DNA of 8,553 nt from Pseudoruminococcus sp964385235 (GCA_964385235.1 CAYLOD010000076.1:1-8553), one strand, 5' to 3'. Numbered from the stretch's first letter, positions 1-6,699 are shown. The notes: generated by a model not told the origin, from the letters alone. Program-made: numbers and translations.

Positions 1-1101
1 GGTTTCGCCCGAAGCGATGGAAACGGATATATCGTTGAGCGAACGCTCGCCGTCCTTTTGATAACCGAAGCTTACATTGTCAAAAACGACAGAGCCGTCC
101 TCTACGTCCTCTACAGGGTTCTCACCATTCGCTATATCGCTCTCCTCGTCAAGTATTTCCACTACCCTCTCCATAGAAGCGCGTGAAATAATTATATTGA
201 CAAAAACCATCGAAACCATCATAAGGCTCATGAGTATCTGCATAGTGTATGTGATAAGGCTCATAAGCTGTCCCGTTGTCATGCCGAGAGCGGGGTTGTC
301 GCCCGATGTAACTATGAGCCTCGCGCCGAACCATGATATAAAAAGCATACACCCGTATACGCAAAGCTGCATGAGCGGCATATTCCACGCTATGAGCTTT
401 TCAGCCTTGCTGAAGTCATCGTATATGGATTTTGATATTTTGCCGAACTTTTCCTTTTCGTAATCCTCCCGTACAAAGGACTTTACAACTCTTATACCGT
501 ACAGATTTTCCTGAACAACGCCGTTAAGCTTATCGTAAGTTTTGAATACACGTTCAAAGATCGGGTGAGCCCTGCTCATTATAAAATACAAGCCGACGAC
601 GAGTATAGGGACACAGAGCAGGAATATACACGCCATTGACGCGTTAACGTTAAACGCCATAATCATCGAAAAAGCAAGCATTATCGGCGCGCGGACGGCT
701 ATGCGGATAACCATCATATAGGCCATCTGAATGTTTGTAACGTCTGTTGTAAGCCTTGTAACGATGCTCGCGGTTGAGAATTTGTCGATATTTGAAAACG
801 AGTAATTCTGAACCTTGTAATACATATCCTTTCTGAGGTTTTTCGCAAAGCCTGATGACGCTATCGCCGCGCTTCTGCCCGACAGAACACCGAATATAAG
901 CGAAATAACGGCAAATACAACGAGCACGGCGCCTGTCTTGATAATATAATTAAAGTCGCCGCAGTCAATGCCGTAGTCTATGAGATTCGCCATAATGAGA
1001 GGTATTATAACCTCCATTACGACTTCAAGTATAACAAACAGCGGCGCAAGTATCGAGTGAGTTTTGTACTCCCTGACACTTGCCAAAAGTTTTTTTATCA
1101 T
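1..1101 (-). CDS. ABC exporter half-transporter (membrane domain plus start of ATPase domain), C-terminus outside window
   Basis: The frame is open from an ATG at 1101 to the window edge: 367 codons with no stop. The start is set by GGAGGT at 1114-1109, 7 nt upstream. The protein is a membrane-spanning exporter subunit fused to an ATP-binding domain, MdlB/LmrCD-like. Likely membrane helices lie near residues 17-40, 53-75, 132-151, 155-175, 244-262 and 284-305. Family hallmarks of the exporter fold are visible: the loop SFVRED near 208-213, RASMERVVEIL near 307-317 just before the nucleotide-binding domain, and the A-loop tyrosine in SFGY (residue 347). The sequence ends at SIASGET, just before the Walker A loop would begin. 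Genes of this kind follow a MarR regulator in many Firmicutes, often as a pair encoding a heterodimer, so a second half-transporter may lie just outside. By family it probably expels drugs or other hydrophobic compounds; the substrate cannot be read from the sequence. The MarR gene ends 44 nt upstream, probably in the same operon. Confidence 0.93.
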   Translation of the reverse strand, partial: MIKKLLASVREYKTHSILAPLFVILEVVMEVIIPLIMANLIDYGIDCGDFNYIIKTGAVLVVFAVISLIFGVLSGRSAAIASSGFAKNLRKDMYYKVQNYSFSNIDKFSTASIVTRLTTDVTNIQMAYMMVIRIAVRAPIMLAFSMIMAFNVNASMACIFLLCVPILVVGLYFIMSRAHPIFERVFKTYDKLNGVVQENLYGIRVVKSFVREDYEKEKFGKISKSIYDDFSKAEKLIAWNMPLMQLCVYGCMLFISWFGARLIVTSGDNPALGMTTGQLMSLITYTMQILMSLMMVSMVFVNIIISRASMERVVEILDEESDIANGENPVEDVEDGSVVFDNVSFGYQKDGERSLNDISVSIASGET

Positions 1102-1137
1102 ATGCTTTACCTCCAGTGAAAATGTGTATATGCTTTA
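1100..1137 (-). repeat. 10-bp direct repeat flanking the ABC transporter ribosome binding site
   Basis: The 10-mer ATATGCTTTA (plus strand) occurs at 1100-1109 and again at 1128-1137, 28 nt apart. One copy contains the ABC gene start codon and the edge of its ribosome binding site. The other lies in the short spacer after marR. It may be a small duplication or chance in AT-rich DNA. No function is claimed. Confidence 0.4.
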
Positions 1138-1145
1138 AAAAACTA

Positions 1146-1595
1146 TTAATGTCCGTTATCCTTAGACAGATTATACTTTATTTTTTTAATAACAGCGAAA
1201 AACGCGGTCAGATCATCCTCCGTCAGACCTGCGGTTATCTCCGCTTCTATCTTCCGCATATCCTTTGCTATAAGCTCATTAAGCTCCATGGCTCTTTCGG
1301 TTAAAACGAGCTTTTTAAGCCTCGCGTCATGGTTCACGGATTCGCGGACAAGCAGTCCTTTCCGCTCCATAAATGTCAGGCACTTTGAAACAGTAGACCT
1401 TCTGAGAGAAAACTCCTTTTCTATATCGCGCTGAAAGACGTCCTCATCACTGTGATGAACCAGATAGCCGATTATCCAGCTTGTCGCGCCTGTCAGCTCA
1501 TCAACATATTTAATATTCTGCGAACCTATGACCTTTCTGTTTATCATGTTGTTGACCCTGCGCAGCTCAAGACAGACCGACATATCGTCCCGCAA
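1146..1595 (-). CDS. MarR-family winged-helix transcriptional regulator, probably repressor of the downstream ABC exporter
   Basis: This is a small DNA-binding regulator of 149 residues, normal for the family. The winged helix-turn-helix spans about residues 51-98: the positioning helix around FQRDIEKEF, the recognition helix RRSTVSKCLTFMERKGLL, then the wing VNHDARLKKLVLT, where the D-x-R pair is characteristic of MarR proteins. The ends are helical and would form the dimer interface. The frame extends to a GTG at 1604, but that GTG lies inside the ribosome binding site GGAGGTGA (1608-1601). The TTG at 1595, 7 nt after GGAGGT, is the better start; a TTG at 1598 and an ATG at 1583 are alternatives. 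A perfect consensus promoter with an overlapping inverted repeat lies directly upstream, so autoregulation is likely. The ABC exporter gene follows after 44 nt. The inducing ligand is unknown. Confidence 0.9.
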   Translation of the reverse strand: MRDDMSVCLELRRVNNMINRKVIGSQNIKYVDELTGATSWIIGYLVHHSDEDVFQRDIEKEFSLRRSTVSKCLTFMERKGLLVRESVNHDARLKKLVLTERAMELNELIAKDMRKIEAEITAGLTEDDLTAFFAVIKKIKYNLSKDNGH

Positions 1596-1608
1596 CAAAA
1601 TCACCTCC
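1593..1608 (-). promoter_or_regulatory. marR ribosome binding site that decides a TTG start
   Basis: GGAGGTGA reads 1608-1601 on the minus strand. The upstream GTG (1604-1602) is embedded in it and cannot be used efficiently with it. TTG codons follow at 1598 and 1595. The one at 1595 has the same spacing from the GGAGGT core as the ABC gene start at 1101. Confidence 0.7.
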
Positions 1609-1612
1609 GAAA

Positions 1613-1651
1613 ATAATGTTAGATTTAAAACTGTTCCATATCTAACATTAT
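1613..1651. promoter_or_regulatory. 12+12 bp perfect inverted repeat, probable MarR operator
   Basis: The arms are ATAATGTTAGAT at 1613-1624 and ATCTAACATTAT at 1640-1651, exact reverse complements with a 15-nt spacer. On the minus strand the repeat begins inside the -10 hexamer and covers the expected transcription start and first leader bases. Bound protein would block RNA polymerase. The position, symmetry and neighbouring marR gene suggest it is the autoregulatory operator. The arms could also pair as a hairpin in the transcript, but the AT-rich stem and large loop make the DNA-site reading more likely. Confidence 0.8.
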
Positions 1652-1675
1652 AGTGTGAAAGCTAATCCATGTCAA
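1647..1675 (-). promoter_or_regulatory. Perfect consensus sigma-A promoter of the marR-ABC operon
   Basis: On the minus strand TTGACA (1675-1670) is followed by exactly 17 nt and TATAAT (1652-1647). Both hexamers match the vegetative consensus at every position. The expected start is near 1640, inside the inverted repeat. So strong an unregulated promoter before an exporter would be costly, which fits tight repression. Confidence 0.88.
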
Positions 1676-1691
1676 GACTTGGAAGTCCGCA

Positions 1692-1740
1692 ATTCATTCT
1701 TTATTTTTTAAATGAATCATGTTAAAATTTTCTTTAGAAT
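1692..1740 (+). promoter_or_regulatory. AT-rich leader of the metallopeptidase gene with a weak candidate promoter
   Basis: The best plus-strand candidate is TTTATT (1700-1705), 17 nt, TAAAAT (1723-1728). The -35 matches consensus poorly. A small inverted repeat, ATTCATT (1692-1698) and AATGAAT (1711-1717), overlaps it. This may be a weak promoter, or the gene may use another site. Confidence 0.25.
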
Positions 1741-1761
1741 TTCAGGCTTCAGGTGACAGCT

Positions 1762-2289
1762 ATGTATGAATACAGATTAATTCGTTCAAATCGAAAAACC
1801 CTTTCTTTAGAGATTTCCCGCGACCTGACGCTTATCGTCCGCGCGCCGGACAGGCTTCCGAAAAGCGAAATAGACAGGTTTGTGTCGTCACACGAAAAAT
1901 GGATAGAAAAGCATTTGGAGCTGATGCGCAACAAATCCGGGACTTACCCGGACGAGTTGTCCGGCGAGGAAATTAAGGCGCTGGTCGAAAAGGCGAAAAA
2001 ACTCATACCCGAAAGGCTCAAATACTATTCCGAACTTATGGGGCTGTACCCCGCGGCTGTAAAAATAACGGGCGCCAAGACTCGCTTCGGGAGCTGCAGC
2101 GGACGCGACAGCATATGCTTTTCATATCGTCTTATGCAATATCCCGATGAAGCCATTGATTATGTGATAGTCCATGAGCTTGCCCACATAAGGCACAAAA
2201 ATCACGGCAGGGAGTTTTACTCTCTCATAGAAAAATATATGCCCGACTATAAAGAAAGGGAACAGCTCTTGAAGGAAAACACGAGATAA
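1762..2289 (+). CDS. YgjP/SprT-like zinc metallopeptidase (M48-type HELAH motif)
   Basis: This protein of 175 residues has the zinc-peptidase signature HELAH at residues 138-142. A third histidine follows in the NHGREF motif (about residue 148). That spacing is typical of the YgjP-like (DUF45) group, usually annotated as M48-family or SprT-like metallopeptidases. The N-terminal half carries the usual basic, helix-rich segment, and the family motif RFGSCS sits near 108-113. No signal peptide or membrane helix is seen, so it is probably cytoplasmic. Substrates of this group are largely unknown. The frame extends to a GTG at 1753, but that codon lies within the ribosome binding site AGGTGA (1751-1756), so the ATG at 1762 is preferred. 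It is the only plus-strand gene: divergent from marR and convergent with the TetR gene. The promoter is unclear. Confidence 0.88.
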   Translation: MYEYRLIRSNRKTLSLEISRDLTLIVRAPDRLPKSEIDRFVSSHEKWIEKHLELMRNKSGTYPDELSGEEIKALVEKAKKLIPERLKYYSELMGLYPAAVKITGAKTRFGSCSGRDSICFSYRLMQYPDEAIDYVIVHELAHIRHKNHGREFYSLIEKYMPDYKEREQLLKENTR

Positions 2290-2326
2290 ATATGCCGCCG
2301 TGCGTTTACCGCGCGGCGGCATATTT
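2288..2326. terminator. Strong hairpin terminator shared by convergent genes
   Basis: A 17-bp stem (2288-2304 pairing with 2310-2326, one G-T wobble) has a GC-rich core, AT-rich base and 5-nt loop (2305-2309). It starts on the metallopeptidase stop codon. The symmetric A-run/T-run base gives T-rich tails on both strands, so it can end the plus-strand transcript and the TetR transcript, whose stop is at 2333. Confidence 0.85.
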
Positions 2327-2332
2327 ATAATA

Positions 2333-2893
2333 TCAATTTTTACTGTAGTTTGCTATAACCGCTATTCTGCTGTCAACAATAATTTTCCTGATATGATTCG
2401 TTATAGATTCGGGACTTTCTTTCATTCCCGATGTGACCCAATCTATTATCATACCCGATACACCGTAAGCAAAAAACTTTGAAATAAACAATTTTTCCTT
2501 ATCGTCTACCGGCTGATCCACCGATAATGTTTCGATCGTATCATAGAACAGCTTTGTCGAAACGTCGAGAAGATAGTTTCTGAACTCTCCTCCGTATGAT
2601 ATATTGAGGGCGTTTCTGTAGAATTTTGAGTTGCTTTTAATCATCTTGAGCATTTCGAGGAATTTTGTGTACCAGTTATTAACAGAAAGACCGTCGGCAA
2701 GACGCGAAATCGCTTCATTATAAAAAATCGTATTCAAGAGCTCATACTTATCATGAAAATGATAATAAAACGTCTGACGGTTTATCCCGCATTCACCGGA
2801 TATATCCATAACTGTTATTTTATCGAACGGTTTCTTAGTCATAAGCCTTTTAAAGCCCTGACTTATCAACTCCTCGGTATTTGACAACGGCAT
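2333..2893 (-). CDS. TetR/AcrR-family transcriptional regulator
   Basis: This is a 186-residue one-component repressor-type protein. The TetR DNA-binding domain is at the N-terminus: helix SQGFKRLMTKKPFDKITVMD (11-30), then the helix-turn-helix ISGECGINRQTFYYHFHDKYELL (31-53), with the hallmark FYYHFHDK. The C-terminal half has FYRNALN (91-97) and GMIIDWVTSGMKESPE (147-162). This resembles the ligand domain of the DhaS-like TetR subgroup common in Clostridia and lactic acid bacteria. Start ATG at 2893 has AGGAGGAGG 8 nt upstream. It stands alone on the minus strand: recG ends 149 nt before it, and a two-way terminator follows it. Its targets cannot be inferred from neighbours, although an inverted repeat over its own promoter suggests autoregulation. 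It is not obviously a regulator of dihydroxyacetone kinase, because no dha genes are in the window. Confidence 0.9.
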   Translation of the reverse strand: MPLSNTEELISQGFKRLMTKKPFDKITVMDISGECGINRQTFYYHFHDKYELLNTIFYNEAISRLADGLSVNNWYTKFLEMLKMIKSNSKFYRNALNISYGGEFRNYLLDVSTKLFYDTIETLSVDQPVDDKEKLFISKFFAYGVSGMIIDWVTSGMKESPESITNHIRKIIVDSRIAVIANYSKN

Positions 2894-2941
2894 CGACCAA
2901 GCCTCCTCCTGTAAGCAATATTAACGGCAGCCGGCAAAAAT

Positions 2942-2970
2942 ATTATACTATAATTTTCTGTCTGTAAAAA
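2942..2970 (-). promoter_or_regulatory. Candidate promoter of the TetR gene
   Basis: A perfect TATAAT -10 lies at 2947-2942 on the minus strand. A weak -35 TTTTTA (2970-2965) is 17 nt upstream; TTTACA also occurs but with only 15 nt spacing. The start codon is about 50 nt downstream of the -10. Confidence 0.6.
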
Positions 2971-2989
2971 CTATTTTCGAGAAAATTAT
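2950..2989. promoter_or_regulatory. 10+10 bp inverted repeat over the tetR promoter, possible operator
   Basis: ATAATTTTCT (2950-2959) and AGAAAATTAT (2980-2989) are exact reverse complements separated by 20 nt. They lie between and upstream of the -10 and -35 elements. Inside the right half a second short palindrome, ATTTTC GA GAAAAT (2973-2986), overlaps one arm. Either could be the TetR site. The region is AT-rich, so chance is a real alternative. Confidence 0.5.
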
Positions 2990-3042
2990 TAAACGTTCGC
3001 TCAGCCGTCCGATAGAGCGCAGTGCAGACACATGAAAATCAG

Positions 3043-5076
3043 CTAATTCAGCGTTCCGCCCACGCTTGAAAACAGCCTCCTGACCTCAAACGCAAGCGGA
3101 CGGTATTCCCTTTTAGAGAGCATAGGGTCGTCCGCTATTATCATTTCGGCAGCCTCCTTAGCGTCGTTTATCGACGCCATGCTCGACATTCCCGCTATTT
3201 TAAGTTCGGGCAGACCATGCTGGCGCGAACCGAAAAAATCGCCGGGTCCGCGCATACGGAGATCCTCGTCGGCAAGCTTAAAGCCGTCGTTTGTTTTACA
3301 CATTATTTTCAAGCGTTCAAGCGTTGCTTCGTTCCGCGCGTCGGATACGAGTATGCAGTGGCTCTTGACGCTTCCCCGCCCTACTCTGCCGCGGAGCTGA
3401 TGAAGCTGTGAAAGTCCGAATCGTTCCGCGTTCTCTATCATCATAATAACGGCATTGGGGACGTCAACGCCGACCTCTATTACAGTCGTGGAAACGAGGA
3501 CGTCTATTCTGCCGTCATTAAAATCGTTCATTACGGCATTTTTCTGCGCGGACTTCATTCGCCCGTGCAGAACGCCTATCCTGCAGCTTCCGAGGACTGT
3601 CGTCCCGAGCCTTTCGGCGTACTCCTCGACACTCGCCATATTCATGTCGTTTTCCTCGACAAGCGGGCAGACTATATAGCACTGATTTCCGTTATCTATG
3701 TGTTTTTTGATGAAATTCAGCGCGCGCGGTCTTATTGCCGAATCTATCAGATATGTAGATATTTTCTGCCTGCCGGGAGGTAATTCGTCCAGAACGGACA
3801 AGTCAAGGTCGCCGAAAATCATAAGCGCAAGAGTCCTTGGGATTGGCGTCGCGGACATTACGAGAAGGTGAGGACTTTCACCCTTTCCGAGCAGCTTCGC
3901 CCTCTGTTCCACACCGAAACGGTGCTGCTCGTCCGTTATGACAAGTCCGAGCCTTTTAAACTCTACCCCCTGTGAAAACAGCGCGTGGGTCCCGACTGCT
4001 ATATCTATCTCTCCGCTTGACAAAGATTCATAAACGGCGCGTTTTTTTGACGCGGTGAGCGAACCCGTCAAAAGCGCTACGCTTATCCCACAGCCTTTAA
4101 AAAGCTCGCGGAGTGTGTTATAATGCTGTGTCGCGAGAAGCTCCGTCGGCGCCATAAACGCGCATTGAAGCCCGTTTTTCACGGCGGTATAGCAGCAGGC
4201 GGCGCCGACAGCCGTCTTGCCCGAGCCCACATCGCCCTGAACAAGGCGCGTCATCGGCATGTGCGACTTCATATCCCCGATACATTCGGAAACGACCCTC
4301 CTCTGCGCGCCTGTCGGCGAAAACGGGAGCAGCTTGTAAAACTCCTCGGAAAAATCCCGTGTGATTTTATGTGAAGTTTCCCTTTTGACGGTTGATTTTT
4401 TTAACGCCATACCAAGCTGTAAAACAAGAAGCTCCTCAAACGAAAGCCGTGTCTTTGCCGTTTCAAGCGCTTTAGCGTCACTCGGGAAGTGAATATTCCT
4501 TATCGCGAACTCAAGCCCGCAAAGCCCGAATTTTTCCCTTATGGCGCTCGGAACAGGGTCGTTTAGCCTTGGCGGCAGCATTTTCAGCGCGTCGCGCATC
4601 GTATATTCTATTCTGCGCGAGGTAAGCGTCCCCGTCTGCTTATATACAGGGTGGATTATCGCGTCGCTTTCAGGCGAAAGAACCGCGGGAGAAACCATCT
4701 CAAAACCGTTTACGCCGCGCTTTAGCGCTCCGTAAAAGAGAAACTCGCCGCCGTACCTAAGCTTATCATACATATAGGCTTGATTGAAAAACGTTACCCG
4801 CATATGACTTTCATCATCACTTGCAACGAGCTTATATACTGTCATGCCGCCGCGAACCCTGACCGGCGGGTTATTTCCGACGACACGGGCTCTTATGCAG
4901 ACAGACTCGCCCGAGGGAGCGTCCGCGATCTTTACGGGCGAGCTTAAATCCTCATATGCTCTCGGGTACATTCTGATAAGAGCGCCGACAGTCGGAGCGC
5001 CAAGCCTTTCGTACAGCTCCGCTGTTTTCGGTCCGACCTTTGGCAGCGCGGTAATCTTTAAATCAAACAGCGACAT
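3043..5076 (-). CDS. recG: ATP-dependent DNA helicase RecG
   Basis: RecG is a monomeric superfamily 2 translocase that reverses stalled replication forks and processes branched recombination intermediates. This copy is complete at 677 residues, the usual length. An N-terminal wedge/OB-fold region fills about residues 1-230, including the fold signature RARVVGNNPPVRVRGG (62-77). The helicase core then shows Walker A GDVGSGKT (281-288), DEQH box with HRFGVEQR (382-391), SATPIPRTL (408-416), motif V STTVIEVGVDVPNA (529-542) and motif VI QLRGRVGRG (560-568). The C-terminal RecG-specific segment DLRMRGPGDFFGSRQHG (605-621) is intact. The frame extends four codons to an ATG at 5088, but that codon overlaps the ribosome binding site TGAGGT (5087-5082), so the ATG at 5076 is preferred. 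It is probably last in a transcript with the acetyltransferase, 55 nt upstream. No strong terminator follows. Confidence 0.97.
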   Translation of the reverse strand: MSLFDLKITALPKVGPKTAELYERLGAPTVGALIRMYPRAYEDLSSPVKIADAPSGESVCIRARVVGNNPPVRVRGGMTVYKLVASDDESHMRVTFFNQAYMYDKLRYGGEFLFYGALKRGVNGFEMVSPAVLSPESDAIIHPVYKQTGTLTSRRIEYTMRDALKMLPPRLNDPVPSAIREKFGLCGLEFAIRNIHFPSDAKALETAKTRLSFEELLVLQLGMALKKSTVKRETSHKITRDFSEEFYKLLPFSPTGAQRRVVSECIGDMKSHMPMTRLVQGDVGSGKTAVGAACCYTAVKNGLQCAFMAPTELLATQHYNTLRELFKGCGISVALLTGSLTASKKRAVYESLSSGEIDIAVGTHALFSQGVEFKRLGLVITDEQHRFGVEQRAKLLGKGESPHLLVMSATPIPRTLALMIFGDLDLSVLDELPPGRQKISTYLIDSAIRPRALNFIKKHIDNGNQCYIVCPLVEENDMNMASVEEYAERLGTTVLGSCRIGVLHGRMKSAQKNAVMNDFNDGRIDVLVSTTVIEVGVDVPNAVIMMIENAERFGLSQLHQLRGRVGRGSVKSHCILVSDARNEATLERLKIMCKTNDGFKLADEDLRMRGPGDFFGSRQHGLPELKIAGMSSMASINDAKEAAEMIIADDPMLSKREYRPLAFEVRRLFSSVGGTLN

Positions 5077-5131
5077 ATCATACCTCATTTAACAGGATAC
5101 AGTTGGTTAACATATTGAACGCGGCTTCGTC

Positions 5132-5728
5132 TTATGAATGAATACGCCTTTTGTATTTATCCTTATCCGCGTCCGTTATTCTCCTTATAACTCTGCACGG
5201 ATTGCCCGCCGCGACAACGCCCGGCGGAATATCCCCTGTTACAACACTCCCGCCTCCGATAACCGTATTATCGCCTATTGTCACTCCGGGCATAACGGCG
5301 ACGCTGCCGCCTATCCATACATTATTTCCGATAATTATCGGCCACGCTATTTCAAGCCCCTGATTCCTCTGCTCCGCGTCAATGGCGTGACCCGCTGTAT
5401 AGAAGCCGCAATTCGGCGCCACAAAGCAGTTGTCCCCGAATTTCACCTTCGCCGCGTCAAGTATCACAAGATTGTGGTTAGAATAAAAATTTTCTCCAAG
5501 CTCTATATTATATCCGTAATCACACCAGAACGTCTGCTCTATCCAAAAGCGTCTGCCCGTTTTCCCGAGCAGCTTCCTTAAGATCTCCGCGCGCTCGTCA
5601 GTCTGCGACGGCTTCAGCCTGTTGTATTCCGCGCACATATCCTTGCAGTACAGGCGTTCCCTCGCCATCTCCTCGTCGTTATTTCCGTCATAGAGCATAC
5701 CCGCCTGTGCCTTTTCCTTTTCAGTCAT
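5132..5728 (-). CDS. maa: Maltose/galactoside-type sugar O-acetyltransferase (left-handed beta-helix)
   Basis: This cytoplasmic enzyme of 198 residues transfers acetyl from acetyl-CoA to a sugar hydroxyl; the true acceptor in this family is often unknown. The N-terminal Mac domain is seen in EKEKAQAGMLYDGNNDEEM (3-21) and the helix after it. Next come the conserved FWCDYGYNIELG (67-78) and the catalytic-type histidine in TAGHAID (His114). Hexapeptide repeats follow: IIIGNNVWIGG, GVTIGDNTVIGG, and the closing GNPCRVIR (175-182) typical of LacA/Maa. The frame runs 13 codons further upstream, but GGGAG 8 nt before the ATG at 5728 supports the shorter start, which also gives the family's usual MTEKEK-like N-terminus. 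It lies between aguB and recG with gaps of about 50 nt, probably cotranscribed. The pairing has no clear metabolic logic. The symbol is by family similarity only; NodL-like or serine acetyltransferase-like roles are less likely. Confidence 0.88.
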   Translation of the reverse strand: MTEKEKAQAGMLYDGNNDEEMARERLYCKDMCAEYNRLKPSQTDERAEILRKLLGKTGRRFWIEQTFWCDYGYNIELGENFYSNHNLVILDAAKVKFGDNCFVAPNCGFYTAGHAIDAEQRNQGLEIAWPIIIGNNVWIGGSVAVMPGVTIGDNTVIGGGSVVTGDIPPGVVAAGNPCRVIRRITDADKDKYKRRIHS

Positions 5729-5776
5729 GCTTTTAACTCCCTTATTATGGTTATTGCGCCGCTTCACAGTTTGATT

Positions 5777-6658
5777 TTAAATCCCGCTTTTGCAGATAAT
5801 GCCGTACCGCTCAGGCCGTCTGTCTCTGAAAATCCCCCAGCTCAAACGCTCCTCCTCGATTTTGTGCAGGTCAAATTCCGCCGATATGAGGGTTTCAGAT
5901 GTTCTGTCGGCGGACTGCTTTATTTCTCCGACCTCGTCGGTTATAAAGGACGAGCCGTAAAACGACAGCGATGAGGTCTGATGATTGTTTTCATATGACG
6001 GCGTGACCGTTTCAACTCCGACACGGTTTGCCGCAGCTACAGGTATAATATTCGCGGCGGAATGTCCCTGCATACAGCGTCTCCAGTGCGGCATACTGTC
6101 AACGTCAAGTATCGGCTCGGAGCCTATCGCCGTCGGATAAAGAAGTATCTCAGCCCCCATAAGCGCCATACACCTCGCCGCCTCCGGAAACCACTGATCC
6201 CAGCAGATACCCACACCTATCCTGCCGCGGGTCGTGTTGAAAACCTTAAAGCCTGTATCTCCGGGGGAAAAATAAAACTTTTCCTGATAAAAATGGTCGT
6301 CGGGAATGTGCGTCTTGCGGTATATACCGAGCAGTCTGCCGCAGTCAACGACCGCGACGGAGTTGAATCTCAGGTTGCGTGCGCTCTCAAAAAAGCTGAC
6401 GGGTATAACAATATCAAGTTCCCGTGAAAGTTCAAGCATTTTTTTTACACCGGGGTCATTTTTCGTTTCGTACGCGAGAGAATAATACTCGTAGTTTCGC
6501 TCCTGACAAAAATACGGCGTCTCAAAAAGCTCCGGAAGCAAAACAATATCCGCCCCCTGTGAAGCCGCCTGACGAACAAACGCCTCCGCCTTTTCTATAT
6601 TTTCCTCGCGCGAACTGCTCATAGCCATCTGAACAGCCGAAACTCCGACCCTGTTCAT
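5777..6658 (-). CDS. aguB: N-carbamoylputrescine amidase (nitrilase superfamily)
   Basis: It hydrolyses N-carbamoylputrescine to putrescine, CO2 and ammonia, the last step of the agmatine deiminase route to polyamines. The protein is complete at 293 residues, the normal length. The nitrilase catalytic triad is in place: Glu43 in PELFETPYFCQ, Lys115 in YRKTHIPDD, and Cys152 in GICWDQWFPEAAR. The segments around DHFYQEKFYFSPGD (121-134), PTAIGSEP (175-182) and AAANRVGVE (208-216) are the AguB-type form rather than that of general carbon-nitrogen hydrolases. There is no signal peptide, so it acts in the cytoplasm. Start ATG at 6658 has AGGGGA 8 nt upstream. A good promoter lies 54-82 nt upstream. 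The usual partner aguA (agmatine deiminase) is not adjacent. A related amidase with a different carbamoyl or amide substrate is the main alternative. Confidence 0.9.
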   Translation of the reverse strand: MNRVGVSAVQMAMSSSREENIEKAEAFVRQAASQGADIVLLPELFETPYFCQERNYEYYSLAYETKNDPGVKKMLELSRELDIVIPVSFFESARNLRFNSVAVVDCGRLLGIYRKTHIPDDHFYQEKFYFSPGDTGFKVFNTTRGRIGVGICWDQWFPEAARCMALMGAEILLYPTAIGSEPILDVDSMPHWRRCMQGHSAANIIPVAAANRVGVETVTPSYENNHQTSSLSFYGSSFITDEVGEIKQSADRTSETLISAEFDLHKIEEERLSWGIFRDRRPERYGIICKSGI

Positions 6659-6679
6659 ATTTAAATTCCCCTTCGAATA

Positions 6680-6699
6680 AATAAAATAATAATTTTATT
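6680..6699 (-). repeat. A/T-only inverted repeat in the aguB leader
   Basis: AATAAAAT (6680-6687) and ATTTTATT (6692-6699) pair with a 4-nt loop, between the promoter and the aguB start. The stem has no G-C pair and would be weak. It may be incidental in AT-rich DNA. Confidence 0.3.

Noticed and set aside
77..463. Plus-strand open frame of 128 codons inside the ABC transporter
   Set aside because: It is antisense to a frame with clear exporter motifs, is Ser/Thr/Ile-rich low-information sequence, and has no convincing ribosome binding site.
1080..1304. Plus-strand frame across the marR-ABC junction
   Set aside because: It is the reverse strand of two recognised genes and their spacer, and the protein resembles nothing known.
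2998..3025. Possible recG terminator hairpin, CGCTC...GAGCG
   Set aside because: The stem is only 5 bp with a 12-nt loop and no T-tract follows closely, so it is too weak to call.
4123..4374. Plus-strand frames within recG (also near 3179-3783, 4541-4735 and 4844-5092)
   Set aside because: All are antisense shadows of an intact, full-length recG with every helicase motif in place.
5138..5581. 147-codon plus-strand frame opposite the acetyltransferase
   Set aside because: The minus-strand frame has the full hexapeptide-repeat pattern and a good start. The antisense frame follows from its codon composition.
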